Shown here piece after piece: positions 1-5,992 of a stretch of DNA of 5,992 nucleotides. Under the pieces are notes generated by a model. That model had not been told where the DNA came from. It saw nothing but the letters and a program-made list of their open reading frames with translations, and did no database searches. This DNA comes from an uncultured Clostridia bacterium (GTDB lineage: Bacteria > Bacillota > Clostridia > Oscillospirales > Ruminococcaceae), in assembly GCA_947629275.1 (NCBI GenBank), contig CANRDG010000112.1:1-5992 (forward strand), read 5' to 3'. The translations under genes and the position numbers were made by a program. Numbering within the stretch: position 1 is the first letter of the stretch; each line of letters starts with the position of its first letter.

Positions 1-1106
1 GTAGTTATAAGGTCGAGATCGTATTCACGCTCCAACCTTTCCTGGATTATCTCCATATGCAAAAGCCCTAAAAATCCACATCTGAAACCAAAGCCAAGAG
101 CCACCGAAGTTTCAGGCTCAAACGAAAGCGAGGCATCATTCAGTGCAAGCTTTTCAAGAGCCTCTCTCAAGTCCTGATACTTTGCACCGTCTGCCGGGTA
201 TACGCCCGAAAACACCATAGGGTTTACCTTTTTATAGCCGGGCAAAGGCTCGCTGCACGGGTTTTCAACGGTAGTAACGGTATCGCCCACGCGCGTGTCG
301 CCTATATTCTTGATAGAAGCCGCAATATAGCCAACTTCGCCTGCTCTTAATTCACCAGTCGGTACAAGGTCAGTCGCGCCCATGCTGCCTATTTCAACGG
401 TAAGAAACTGCGCGCCCGTCGCCATAAGTTTAATGGTATCACCGACTTTTATAGTTCCCTGCTTTACGCGCACATAAATAATAACGCCCTTATAGCTGTC
501 GTAATAGCTGTCAAATATCAGCGCCTGCACGGGGGCGTTTTCATCGCCTTTAGGGGCAGGAATATCGGTTATAACTCTTTCAAGAACATCTCTTACGTTA
601 AGTCCTGTTTTTGCTGAAATGCGCGGCGCGTCCATGGCAGGTATGCCTATAATGTTCTCTATCTCACTGCACGCTCTGTCAGGGTCGGCAGACGGCAGGT
701 CTATCTTGTTGATAACAGGCATAACTTCAAGGTCATGCTCAATGGCAAGATAAGTGTTAGCAAGCGTTTGCGCTTCTATTCCCTGAGATGCATCTACAAC
801 AAGAATAGCGCCCTCGCACGCCGCCAGCGAGCGCGACACTTCGTAGTTAAAGTCAACATGCCCCGGAGTATCTATAAGATTAAAAATATACTCTTCGCCG
901 CTCAGAGCCGTGTATTTCAGCTTTACCGCCCTTGCTTTTATAGTAATTCCGCGTTCTCTTTCAATATCCATATTGTCAAGAAGCTGTTCTTCCATATCTC
1001 TGAGCGCAACGGTAGACGTAAGCTCCAGAATCCTGTCGGCAAGCGTAGACTTTCCGTGGTCTATATGCGCTATAATACAAAAGTTTCTTATATTTTCCTG
1101 TTTCAT
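1..1106 (-). CDS. lepA: Elongation factor 4 (LepA), translational GTPase, N-terminal 368 codons, cut by the window edge
   Basis: LepA/EF-4 is a ribosome-associated GTPase that is known to act on stalled or mistranslocated ribosomes and in ribosome biogenesis. The reading frame is open from an ATG at 1106 to the left edge, so the 3' part (roughly 230 of the family's usual ~600 residues, including the LepA-specific C-terminal domain) is missing. All GTPase motifs are visible: G1 AHIDHGKST (residues 13-21), the switch I signature ERERGITIK (49-57), G3 DTPGH (79-83, with the catalytic His83), G4 NKID (133-136) and G5 SAKTG (164-168). Domain II follows at about 190-280. The start of domain III carries the LepA hallmark GFGFRCGFLGLLHMEIIQER (338-357), which separates it from EF-G, TypA and PrfC. 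The start is supported by AAAGGG (1116-1121) nine bases upstream and by the family's usual RNFCIIAHIDHGKST beginning. It lies 36 bases after malQ with no terminator between them. Confidence 0.97.
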   Translation of the reverse strand, partial: MKQENIRNFCIIAHIDHGKSTLADRILELTSTVALRDMEEQLLDNMDIERERGITIKARAVKLKYTALSGEEYIFNLIDTPGHVDFNYEVSRSLAACEGAILVVDASQGIEAQTLANTYLAIEHDLEVMPVINKIDLPSADPDRACSEIENIIGIPAMDAPRISAKTGLNVRDVLERVITDIPAPKGDENAPVQALIFDSYYDSYKGVIIYVRVKQGTIKVGDTIKLMATGAQFLTVEIGSMGATDLVPTGELRAGEVGYIAASIKNIGDTRVGDTVTTVENPCSEPLPGYKKVNPMVFSGVYPADGAKYQDLREALEKLALNDASLSFEPETSVALGFGFRCGFLGLLHMEIIQERLEREYDLDLIT

Positions 1107-1142
1107 ACGTTTACGCCCTTTGAAATGTTTATGTATAATAAA

Positions 1143-2621
1143 TTACTGATGCAGTCTGCCGCTTATCGCCGTAACTTTGCGAAGTTTCTCGGCAAGATTG
1201 TCAGTAGTATCTCCGCTGTCAATACGCCAACGCCAGTTTGTTCCGCAGGTAGAAGGTACGTTCATTCTTGCCTCGTTGCCCAAAGAAAGCACTTCCTGCA
1301 TCTGCGTTATTGCTGTATCTGCAATACTTGTAAAGCAGCAGTGAATAAACTTCCAGTTTACATCGTTTTGGTCGTCCGCACCGATATAGTCGCGAATAAA
1401 ATCTCTGTAATAGTCGCCGCAGCTGTTATACCAGCCCATTATAGTTTCGCTGTCGTGCGTGCCTGTATACGCAACGCAGTTAGAATTTTTAAAATTGCAT
1501 GGCAGATACTCGCTTTGGCAATTGGGGTCAAAGCCGAACTGCAACATTTTCATGCCGGGAAAACCGCAATCGTCAAGCAGCTTTCTCACGCTTTCGGTGA
1601 TAAATCCAAGGTCTTCGGCTATTATCCTTACATCGCCGATCTTTTTCTTCACCATGGTGAACATCTCTGCACCGCAGCCTTTTTTCCACTCGCCATGCTC
1701 GGCGGTCTCGTTTTCCGCAGGAATGGCATAAAAAGTATCAAATCCGCGGAAGTGGTCAATTCTTACAACGTCGTATATCTTTTGCGCAAAGGCTATACGG
1801 TCTATCCACCACTTGTAGTCCTGCTTTTTCATAACTTCCCAGTCGTAAACGGGGTTGCCCCACAGCTGACCAGTCGGCGCAAATCCGTCGGGTGGGCAGC
1901 CTGCAACGTTCACAGGCTTTTTATCCTCGTCAAGATCGAAAAGCTCGGGGTGCTGCCATACGTCAACGCTGTCAAGCGCGCAGTATATCGGTATGTCGCC
2001 TATTATCTCAATTCCGTTGTCGTTTGCGTACTTTTTAAGTTTGCCCCACTGCATGAAAAATTCATACTGCAAAAAGCGGTGAAATCCTATCTCATCGCCA
2101 AGGCGTTCTTTTGACTCTTTAACCGCAAAACTGCGGCACATTACAAGATCCCAGTTCCAGTCATACCATGCCTTACCGCCGTTATCGTTTTTTATAGCCA
2201 TAAACAGTGCGTAATCGTCAAGCCACGCCGCGTTTTCCTTGCAAAACTTATTGTAATCCTCATCGGGTACAAAACGTGAAAAAGCCTTTTTCAGCACGTC
2301 CCAGATGTTTTGATATATCAGAGCGTAATCAACATAGCCTTTTTCTTTTGACCATTCGACGCTTTTGTATTCATCGGCTTTAAGCAGACCGTCTTCTTCA
2401 AGCTGTTCAAGGTCGATAAAATATGGATTTCCTGCATATACCGAAACTGACTGATAAGGCGAATCTCCACAGCTGGTAGGGCTTAAAGGAAGTATCTGCC
2501 AGTAATGCTGACCCGCTTTTTTCAGCCAGTCAACAAATGCATACGCTTCCTTGCCCATTTTACCTATTCCGTACTTGTTTGCAAGACTGGAGATGTGCAT
2601 TATCACACCGCTGTATCTCAT
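1143..2621 (-). CDS. malQ: 4-alpha-glucanotransferase (amylomaltase, GH77)
   Basis: This 492-residue protein is a GH77 amylomaltase, a cytoplasmic enzyme that moves alpha-1,4-glucan segments between maltooligosaccharides, releasing glucose and building longer chains for phosphorylase. The length fits the compact bacterial type (about 500 residues). Visible signatures are the N-terminal SGVIMHISSLANKYGIGKMG (4-23), WQILPLSPTS with GDSPYQS (41-58), and the 250s-loop region GCPPDGFAPTGQLWGNPVYDW (starting at 241). The catalytic residues follow: nucleophile Asp289 in VRIDHFRGF, acid/base Glu336 in IIAEDLG, and transition-state stabiliser Asp390 in YTGTHDSET. The terminal NWRWR motif is at 462-466. 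No signal peptide is seen. The ATG at 2621 has a good ribosome binding site, AGAGGTG (2630-2636), eight bases upstream, and the family N-terminus begins right there. It lies 36 bases after the helicase-loader gene. No other glycogen or maltose gene is in the window. The gene is intact. Confidence 0.96.
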   Translation of the reverse strand: MRYSGVIMHISSLANKYGIGKMGKEAYAFVDWLKKAGQHYWQILPLSPTSCGDSPYQSVSVYAGNPYFIDLEQLEEDGLLKADEYKSVEWSKEKGYVDYALIYQNIWDVLKKAFSRFVPDEDYNKFCKENAAWLDDYALFMAIKNDNGGKAWYDWNWDLVMCRSFAVKESKERLGDEIGFHRFLQYEFFMQWGKLKKYANDNGIEIIGDIPIYCALDSVDVWQHPELFDLDEDKKPVNVAGCPPDGFAPTGQLWGNPVYDWEVMKKQDYKWWIDRIAFAQKIYDVVRIDHFRGFDTFYAIPAENETAEHGEWKKGCGAEMFTMVKKKIGDVRIIAEDLGFITESVRKLLDDCGFPGMKMLQFGFDPNCQSEYLPCNFKNSNCVAYTGTHDSETIMGWYNSCGDYYRDFIRDYIGADDQNDVNWKFIHCCFTSIADTAITQMQEVLSLGNEARMNVPSTCGTNWRWRIDSGDTTDNLAEKLRKVTAISGRLHQ

Positions 2622-2629
2622 AAAATATA

Positions 2630-2636
2630 CACCTCT
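2630..2636 (-). promoter_or_regulatory. Ribosome binding site of malQ
   Basis: The minus strand reads AGAGGTG, eight bases before the ATG at 2621. It favours this start over the internal Met at residue 8. Confidence 0.7.
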
Positions 2637-2657
2637 AAAACATATTTATACGCCGCT

Positions 2658-3611
2658 TTACTGCGACATTCTCTTCTTTAAGCGAATATCCCTGCCGCGG
2701 AATTCCACAGGTATGAACATACCGAGCAGCCGCGAAACTATCCTTTCGTTATATCTCGAGTTAAGCTCTTTATACGAAAGATTTGTAGAAACTATAGTGG
2801 GCAGCCTGTAATTTATCCGCGAATTTATTATATCATATATCTGTGCATCGTTAAATCCAGAACGAAACTCCGAGCCTATATCGTCCAAGATCACAAGATC
2901 TGCGCTGAGAAGCATATTCACGGTGTCGCCCTCCGACCTGCCGTAATGCTCCTGCTCTATTTTTCTTAAAAAATTTGAAAGACTGTCATACGCCACGCTA
3001 AAGCCGCGTTCCATAACTCTTTTTGCAATAGCTGACGACAGAAACGTCTTGCCAAGCCCGGTTCCTCCTATAAAAAACATCATATCGCTTTTGGAAGAAA
3101 AGCTTTCAGCATAGTTTATGCACATATCAAGAATTGCTTTCATTTCCTGCCTGTTTTCTTCCGGATAGAAATCCAGCTTAAACTGAGAAAAATCGTTCAG
3201 AGCTATATGGCAGTCTTTGTGAAGCTGCTCAATTGAGTACTTTCGCGCGAGTGTTTCAAGACAAGAACATCTATTGCCGTCTAAAAAACCCGTATCGCCG
3301 CATTTATCACAAATATAGTGAATATCGAGATAATCTTCAGGGTAGCCGAAAGAAACAAGCAGCTGCCTGCGCTCTTTCTGCGCTTCAAGATTTTTATCTG
3401 CTATTTTTCCTATTATCTCGCCTACGTTAGTTTCAGTCATAGCCTGCGCTATCTCCGTTACCGTACCCGACAAAATTTTATTTACACGCGCTATCTCGGG
3501 AAATCTGCTCTCTATTTCCTCTATGCGTTTTTTGCGCTGAGAGATAGCCGCAGTCCTGCGCTCCTCTATTTCCGCCTGGGCGCGGGAAAGCGCCTTGCTG
3601 TCGTATTTCAT
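2658..3611 (-). CDS. DnaI/DnaC-type replicative helicase loader (AAA+ ATPase) with N-terminal zinc-binding region
   Basis: In Bacillota, proteins of this family load the hexameric replicative helicase (DnaC in Bacillus naming, DnaB in E. coli) onto DNA. Numbered from an upstream GTG at 3620, residues 10-90 are charged and probably helical or coiled-coil, and a Cys cluster CX2CX10CXC (C104, C107, C118, C120) looks like a zinc site. The AAA+ domain follows: Walker A GGTGLGKT (185-192), Walker B DLVILDDIG (241-249), sensor I STN (278-280), and NERIVSRLLG (291-300), whose second arginine (R297) is the candidate arginine finger. I place the start at the ATG at 3611, three codons inside, because AGGTGA (3617-3622) sits five bases before it and would overlap the GTG. 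The gene follows the DnaB/DnaD-like gene by 23 bases, the usual partner arrangement. IstB transposon ATPases share the fold, but no transposase is nearby and the zinc region and partner favour a loader. Confidence 0.92.
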   Translation of the reverse strand: MKYDSKALSRAQAEIEERRTAAISQRKKRIEEIESRFPEIARVNKILSGTVTEIAQAMTETNVGEIIGKIADKNLEAQKERRQLLVSFGYPEDYLDIHYICDKCGDTGFLDGNRCSCLETLARKYSIEQLHKDCHIALNDFSQFKLDFYPEENRQEMKAILDMCINYAESFSSKSDMMFFIGGTGLGKTFLSSAIAKRVMERGFSVAYDSLSNFLRKIEQEHYGRSEGDTVNMLLSADLVILDDIGSEFRSGFNDAQIYDIINSRINYRLPTIVSTNLSYKELNSRYNERIVSRLLGMFIPVEFRGRDIRLKKRMSQ

Positions 3612-3616
3612 ATCAT

Positions 3617-3622
3617 TCACCT
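3617..3622 (-). promoter_or_regulatory. Ribosome binding site that decides the helicase-loader start
   Basis: The minus strand reads AGGTGA here, a six-base match to the anti-Shine-Dalgarno complement (AAGGAGGTGATC), five bases before the ATG at 3611. The alternative GTG start at 3618-3620 lies inside this site and has only a weak GGA upstream, so the ATG is preferred. Confidence 0.6.
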
Positions 3623-3634
3623 TGATCCATGCAT

Positions 3635-4618
3635 TTAATTGTTTGCCGAAAGTTTGGGTTTATAGTTTTTGATAAAGTTTTCAAACTCCTCTATATCGTA
3701 TGACTTTCCGTTTTCAGGATTTCCACCCGATGAGCCGCCCTTGTGCGAATGTAAAAGCTCCTGCGCCTGCTGCACCGTTTTAACGCCTGCCTCATGCCAC
3801 GAATGCAGTATCTTGTTTATGTAGCTCAGTCTTATGCTGTGGCTGTCGGTATTGTCAATAGATATCTCCCCTGCCAATTCAATAAGCTCAACAGAAATGC
3901 CAATTTCCTGCCACTGTGTAAAATATTCCTGCTGTTTTTTTGTAGTCTTTGAATTAAGTCCAAGCGCGCGTTTTACCTCGTTTTCAAAGCTGTGGTACTC
4001 CTCCAGACGAATAACTTCACGCTCAACATCTTTCGGAGATGTAATGCCTCTCTCGTTCCAGTTTTTTGCAACGCTTCTTATGTAAGCCATAGTGCCTTTG
4101 CCTATGCGACTGCAATACTGTGTAAGCATTATCACCGATGCCACAGGGAAACCGTAGTATTCATAAATATCTACAAAAGCCGCCTGTTCCGATGAATTTA
4201 TAGTGCGCCCCAGCGCCTTTTCAACAGAAGAAAACATAGTCCGAATGTCCTGCGAATTTTCAGCAAGCTTTTGCAAATCGGTAGGCGAGTAGCGTATGAC
4301 CATTTTCTTTTCGGCAGAGCTGCGCAAAGGGATACTGTTTTTTGCTTCGGTATGCTCTTTTATCCTGCCTTCTTCTTTGCCATTTATAATTATGATACCA
4401 AGCGAGTTCCAGTAAAGCAGGGCTTCCTCGGCGGTCTCATCGCTTATGCCGCACTTTTCAGCAATATATGCGGTGTCAACGCTCGGCGAACCGTCAGCAA
4501 AAATGCAAAGCAGCACCTTTATAAAGTCTCCGCTCGAAAGCTTGAGATGCTTATCAGCTACCGCACACGGCACACTGAAAAAGCTCCCCCACTTATTTAT
4601 ATCTATAGAGTATTTCAT
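3635..4618 (-). CDS. DnaB/DnaD-type primosome protein with two DnaD (DDBH2) domains
   Basis: This 327-residue protein belongs to the Bacillota DnaD/DnaB replication initiation family, which helps recruit the helicase and its loader at oriC and at restart sites. Residues about 10-90 resemble the winged-helix DDBH1 domain, with a helix-turn-helix-like TAYIAEKCGISDETAEEAL stretch at 49-67. Two DDBH2 domains follow (about 110-195 and 212-290). Each ends in the family's YxxxIxxxW signature: YIRSVAKNW (179-187, Val for Ile) and YINKILHSW (266-274, exact). A Gly/Ser-rich linker (293-301) leads to a short tail, SYDIEEFENFIKNY (306-319), common in clostridial DnaD proteins. The ATG at 4618 has GGGGTGA (4625-4631) six bases upstream. 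A strong promoter lies just before it, and the helicase-loader gene follows closely. The DDBH1-DDBH2-DDBH2 order matches Bacillus DnaB rather than the 232-residue DnaD, although annotation pipelines usually call such proteins 'DnaD domain protein'. I leave the symbol blank for that reason. Confidence 0.9.
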   Translation of the reverse strand: MKYSIDINKWGSFFSVPCAVADKHLKLSSGDFIKVLLCIFADGSPSVDTAYIAEKCGISDETAEEALLYWNSLGIIIINGKEEGRIKEHTEAKNSIPLRSSAEKKMVIRYSPTDLQKLAENSQDIRTMFSSVEKALGRTINSSEQAAFVDIYEYYGFPVASVIMLTQYCSRIGKGTMAYIRSVAKNWNERGITSPKDVEREVIRLEEYHSFENEVKRALGLNSKTTKKQQEYFTQWQEIGISVELIELAGEISIDNTDSHSIRLSYINKILHSWHEAGVKTVQQAQELLHSHKGGSSGGNPENGKSYDIEEFENFIKNYKPKLSANN

Positions 4619-4657
4619 GACAGTTCACCCCACTTTCCTAAAATCGCATACATATAT

Positions 4658-4686
4658 ATTGTATCACATTCTGAGATATTTTTCAA
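4658..4686 (-). promoter_or_regulatory. Sigma-A-type promoter for the dnaB/dnaD-like gene and probably the genes after it
   Basis: On the minus strand a -35 box TTGAAA (4681-4686) is separated by exactly 17 bases from a -10 box TACAAT (4658-4663). A TGA directly before the -10 gives an extended -10 (TGN). Transcription would start near 4651, leaving a leader of about 33 bases with the GGGGTGA ribosome binding site. The site lies in the AT-rich gap between tyrS and the dnaB/dnaD-like gene. No terminator is seen before lepA, so the transcript could cover four genes. This is read from sequence only, but the match is close to consensus. Confidence 0.75.
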
Positions 4687-4709
4687 CGAATTTCTGACAA
4701 TTTCGACGG

Positions 4710-5927
4710 TTATTTCACTACCACTTTATGGAAAACTTTTTTGCCTTTCTTGATTATAATTCCGTTGCCGATCTCTATCTTTACAGACGGGTCGCTTATT
4801 TTTTCATCGTTTACAGATATACCGCCCTGTTGAACGAGCCTTCTGCCCTCGCTGTTAGATGAGGCAAGCTTTGCATGCACAAGTATATCAAGTATGCCTA
4901 TCTTGCCGTCAACAAGGTCGGCAGTTGGTATTGAGGTAGTGGGCATATCTGCGCTGTCAGAGCCGCTGCCAAAAATAGCCTTTGCAGCTGTAAGAGCTTT
5001 CTGCGCCTCTTCCTCGCCGTGAACGAGTTTGGTAAGCTCAAATGCCAGCAGTTCCTTTGCCTTGTTGAAGTCAGCTCCCTGCATGGTCTTTTCCATTTCT
5101 TCAATTTCCTCGATAGGCACAAAAGTCAGCATTTTCAGGCACTTGATAACGTCGGCATCTGCAACGTTTCTCCAGTACTGGAAGAAATCATACGGCGAAG
5201 TCTTTTCGGGGTCGAGCCATACCGCACCTTTTTCGGTCTTGCCCATTTTCTTGCCCTCGGAGTTGAGCAGCAGCGTTATTGTCATAGCATATGCGTCTTT
5301 GCCGAGCTTCTTTCTTATAAGCTCCGTACCGCCGAGCATATTCGCCCACTGGTCGTCGCCGCCGAACTGCATATTGCAGCCGTAATCCTGAAACAGCTTG
5401 TAAAAGTCGTAAGACTGCATTATCATGTAGTTGAATTCAAGGAAAGTAAGACCTCTTTCCATACGCTGCTTGTAGCACTCAAATGTGAGCATCTTGTTAA
5501 CAGAAAAGCACGCACCGACCTCGCGCAGAACATCAATGTAGTTTAAGTCAAGCAGCCAGTCGGCATTGTTTACCACCATTGCTTTGCCGTCTGAAAAATC
5601 AATAAAACGGCTCATCTGCTTTTTGAAACATTCAACGTTGTGCTCGATAGTTTCTTTCGTCAACATTTTGCGCATATCGGTCTTGCCCGAGGGGTCGCCT
5701 ATCATACCCGTGCCTCCGCCGACAAGCGCAATAGGCTTGTTGCCTGCCATTTGCAGACGTTTCATAAGGCACAGCGCCATAAAGTGACCAACGTGCAGGC
5801 TGTCGGCAGTGGGGTCAAAGCCGATGTAGAATGTAGCTTTACCTGTGTTTATAAGCTCTTTTATCTCCTCCTCGTCGGTAAGCTGCGCCAGCAGACCTCT
5901 TCTTTTAAGTTCTTCAAATACTGTCAT
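4710..5927 (-). CDS. tyrS: Tyrosyl-tRNA synthetase (class Ic)
   Basis: TyrS is the cytoplasmic enzyme that charges tRNA-Tyr with tyrosine using ATP. At 405 residues it has the normal bacterial length. The Rossmann catalytic domain carries YIGFDPTADSLHVGH (34-48, containing the HIGH-type motif HVGH) and GGGTGMIGDPSG (70-81, with Asp78). The tyrosine pocket is NYMIMQSYDF (166-175; Tyr167, Gln171, Asp174), followed by GGDDQW (189-194) and the second class I signature as KMGKT (227-231) in place of KMSKS. The C-terminal S4-like RNA-binding domain spans about 340-400 (GILDILVHAKLASSNSEGRR, then GGISVND). The ATG at 5927 is supported by GAGGAG (5934-5939) a few bases upstream and by the family N-terminus. 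The GGDDQW and KMGKT forms agree with what I recall of clostridial TyrS. The gene is intact, ends with TAA, and is followed by no convincing terminator. Confidence 0.97.
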   Translation of the reverse strand: MTVFEELKRRGLLAQLTDEEEIKELINTGKATFYIGFDPTADSLHVGHFMALCLMKRLQMAGNKPIALVGGGTGMIGDPSGKTDMRKMLTKETIEHNVECFKKQMSRFIDFSDGKAMVVNNADWLLDLNYIDVLREVGACFSVNKMLTFECYKQRMERGLTFLEFNYMIMQSYDFYKLFQDYGCNMQFGGDDQWANMLGGTELIRKKLGKDAYAMTITLLLNSEGKKMGKTEKGAVWLDPEKTSPYDFFQYWRNVADADVIKCLKMLTFVPIEEIEEMEKTMQGADFNKAKELLAFELTKLVHGEEEAQKALTAAKAIFGSGSDSADMPTTSIPTADLVDGKIGILDILVHAKLASSNSEGRRLVQQGGISVNDEKISDPSVKIEIGNGIIIKKGKKVFHKVVVK

Positions 5928-5933
5928 TTTCTT

Positions 5934-5939
5934 CTCCTC
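5934..5939 (-). promoter_or_regulatory. Ribosome binding site of tyrS
   Basis: The minus strand reads GAGGAG followed by AAGAAA and the ATG at 5927. The spacing is near ideal and fixes the tyrS start. Confidence 0.8.
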
Positions 5940-5966
5940 ATTTTCTATAAAATTTTCATTTCCATT

Positions 5967-5972
5967 ATTATA
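5967..5972 (-). promoter_or_regulatory. Candidate -10 box upstream of tyrS
   Basis: The minus strand reads a perfect TATAAT here, 39 bases before the tyrS ATG, in an AT-rich stretch. The matching -35 box at 17-base spacing would fall across the right edge of the window (only its last bases, GTG, are visible), so the promoter cannot be confirmed. If real, it gives a leader of roughly 33 bases. A chance match in AT-rich DNA is possible. Confidence 0.4.
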
Positions 5973-5992
5973 TTGCGTTCGTTAAATCCCAC

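Noticed and set aside
1107..1142. Possible promoter for lepA in the AT-rich gap after malQ (TATTATACAT).
   Set aside because: No acceptable -35 box is found at 16-18 base spacing in the end of malQ.
735..2114. A 459-codon open frame on the plus strand, antisense across lepA and malQ.
   Set aside because: It overlaps two clearly recognised genes, crosses their junction, resembles no known family, and has no ribosome binding site that I could see. Its length reflects codon use on the other strand.
2658..3611. IstB-type transposon helper ATPase as an alternative identity for the helicase loader.
   Set aside because: No IS21 transposase or terminal repeats are nearby. The zinc cluster and the adjacent DnaB/DnaD-like gene point to the primosome loader.
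3617..3634. A five-codon reading frame (ATG to TGA) directly after the dnaB/dnaD-like stop, overlapping the loader's ribosome binding site.
   Set aside because: It has no ribosome binding site of its own that stands out, and frames this short arise by chance. No evidence of a leader peptide.
4687..4705. Inverted repeat CGAA...TTCG after tyrS as a possible terminator.
   Set aside because: The stem is only four pairs, a mismatch and two more pairs, and no T-run follows on the minus strand. It also touches the -35 region of the next promoter.
5019..5546. A 175-codon plus-strand frame antisense to tyrS.
   Set aside because: It lies wholly inside tyrS, whose motifs are complete in the other strand, and its translation has no recognisable domain.

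Overview
All five protein-coding genes lie on the minus strand, so the window reads from right to left: tyrS, a DnaB/DnaD-type replication protein, a DnaI/DnaC-type helicase loader, malQ, and the first 368 codons of lepA, which runs off the left edge. Coding density is very high. The longest non-coding gap is about 91 bases, between tyrS and the dnaB/dnaD-like gene, and no stretch over 300 bases lacks a gene. I saw no tRNA, rRNA, CRISPR array, insertion sequence or phage gene.

The organism is most likely a member of the Clostridia (Bacillota), probably a gut-type Oscillospiraceae/Ruminococcus-like bacterium. The basis is the paired DnaD-family protein and DnaI-type loader (the Bacillota primosome), the TyrS variant with GGDDQW and KMGKT motifs, strong GGAGG/GGTGA-type ribosome binding sites, and moderate GC. 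Assignment below class level is inference from remembered homologues, not from a search.

Layout: tyrS (4710-5927) has a strong ribosome binding site and a TATAAT box about 40 bases upstream of its start. After tyrS there is no convincing terminator, but a near-consensus promoter (TTGAAA, 17 bases, TACAAT with an extended -10) precedes the dnaB/dnaD-like gene (3635-4618). The loader gene follows after 23 bases (2658-3611), then malQ after about 46 bases including its leader (36 bases between coding regions; 1143-2621), then lepA after 36 bases (1-1106). No hairpin-plus-T-run separates these four, so they may form one transcript.

Functionally the run combines translation (TyrS charging, LepA/EF-4 ribosome factor), replication initiation or restart (the DnaB/DnaD-like protein with the AAA+ loader that delivers the replicative helicase) and alpha-glucan metabolism (MalQ). 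This looks like an ordinary conserved core-genome segment. I found no sign of a new system. The points most worth a second look are the three-domain DnaB-like architecture of the replication protein, the metabolic malQ placed between replication and translation genes, and the apparent lack of a T-box next to tyrS.
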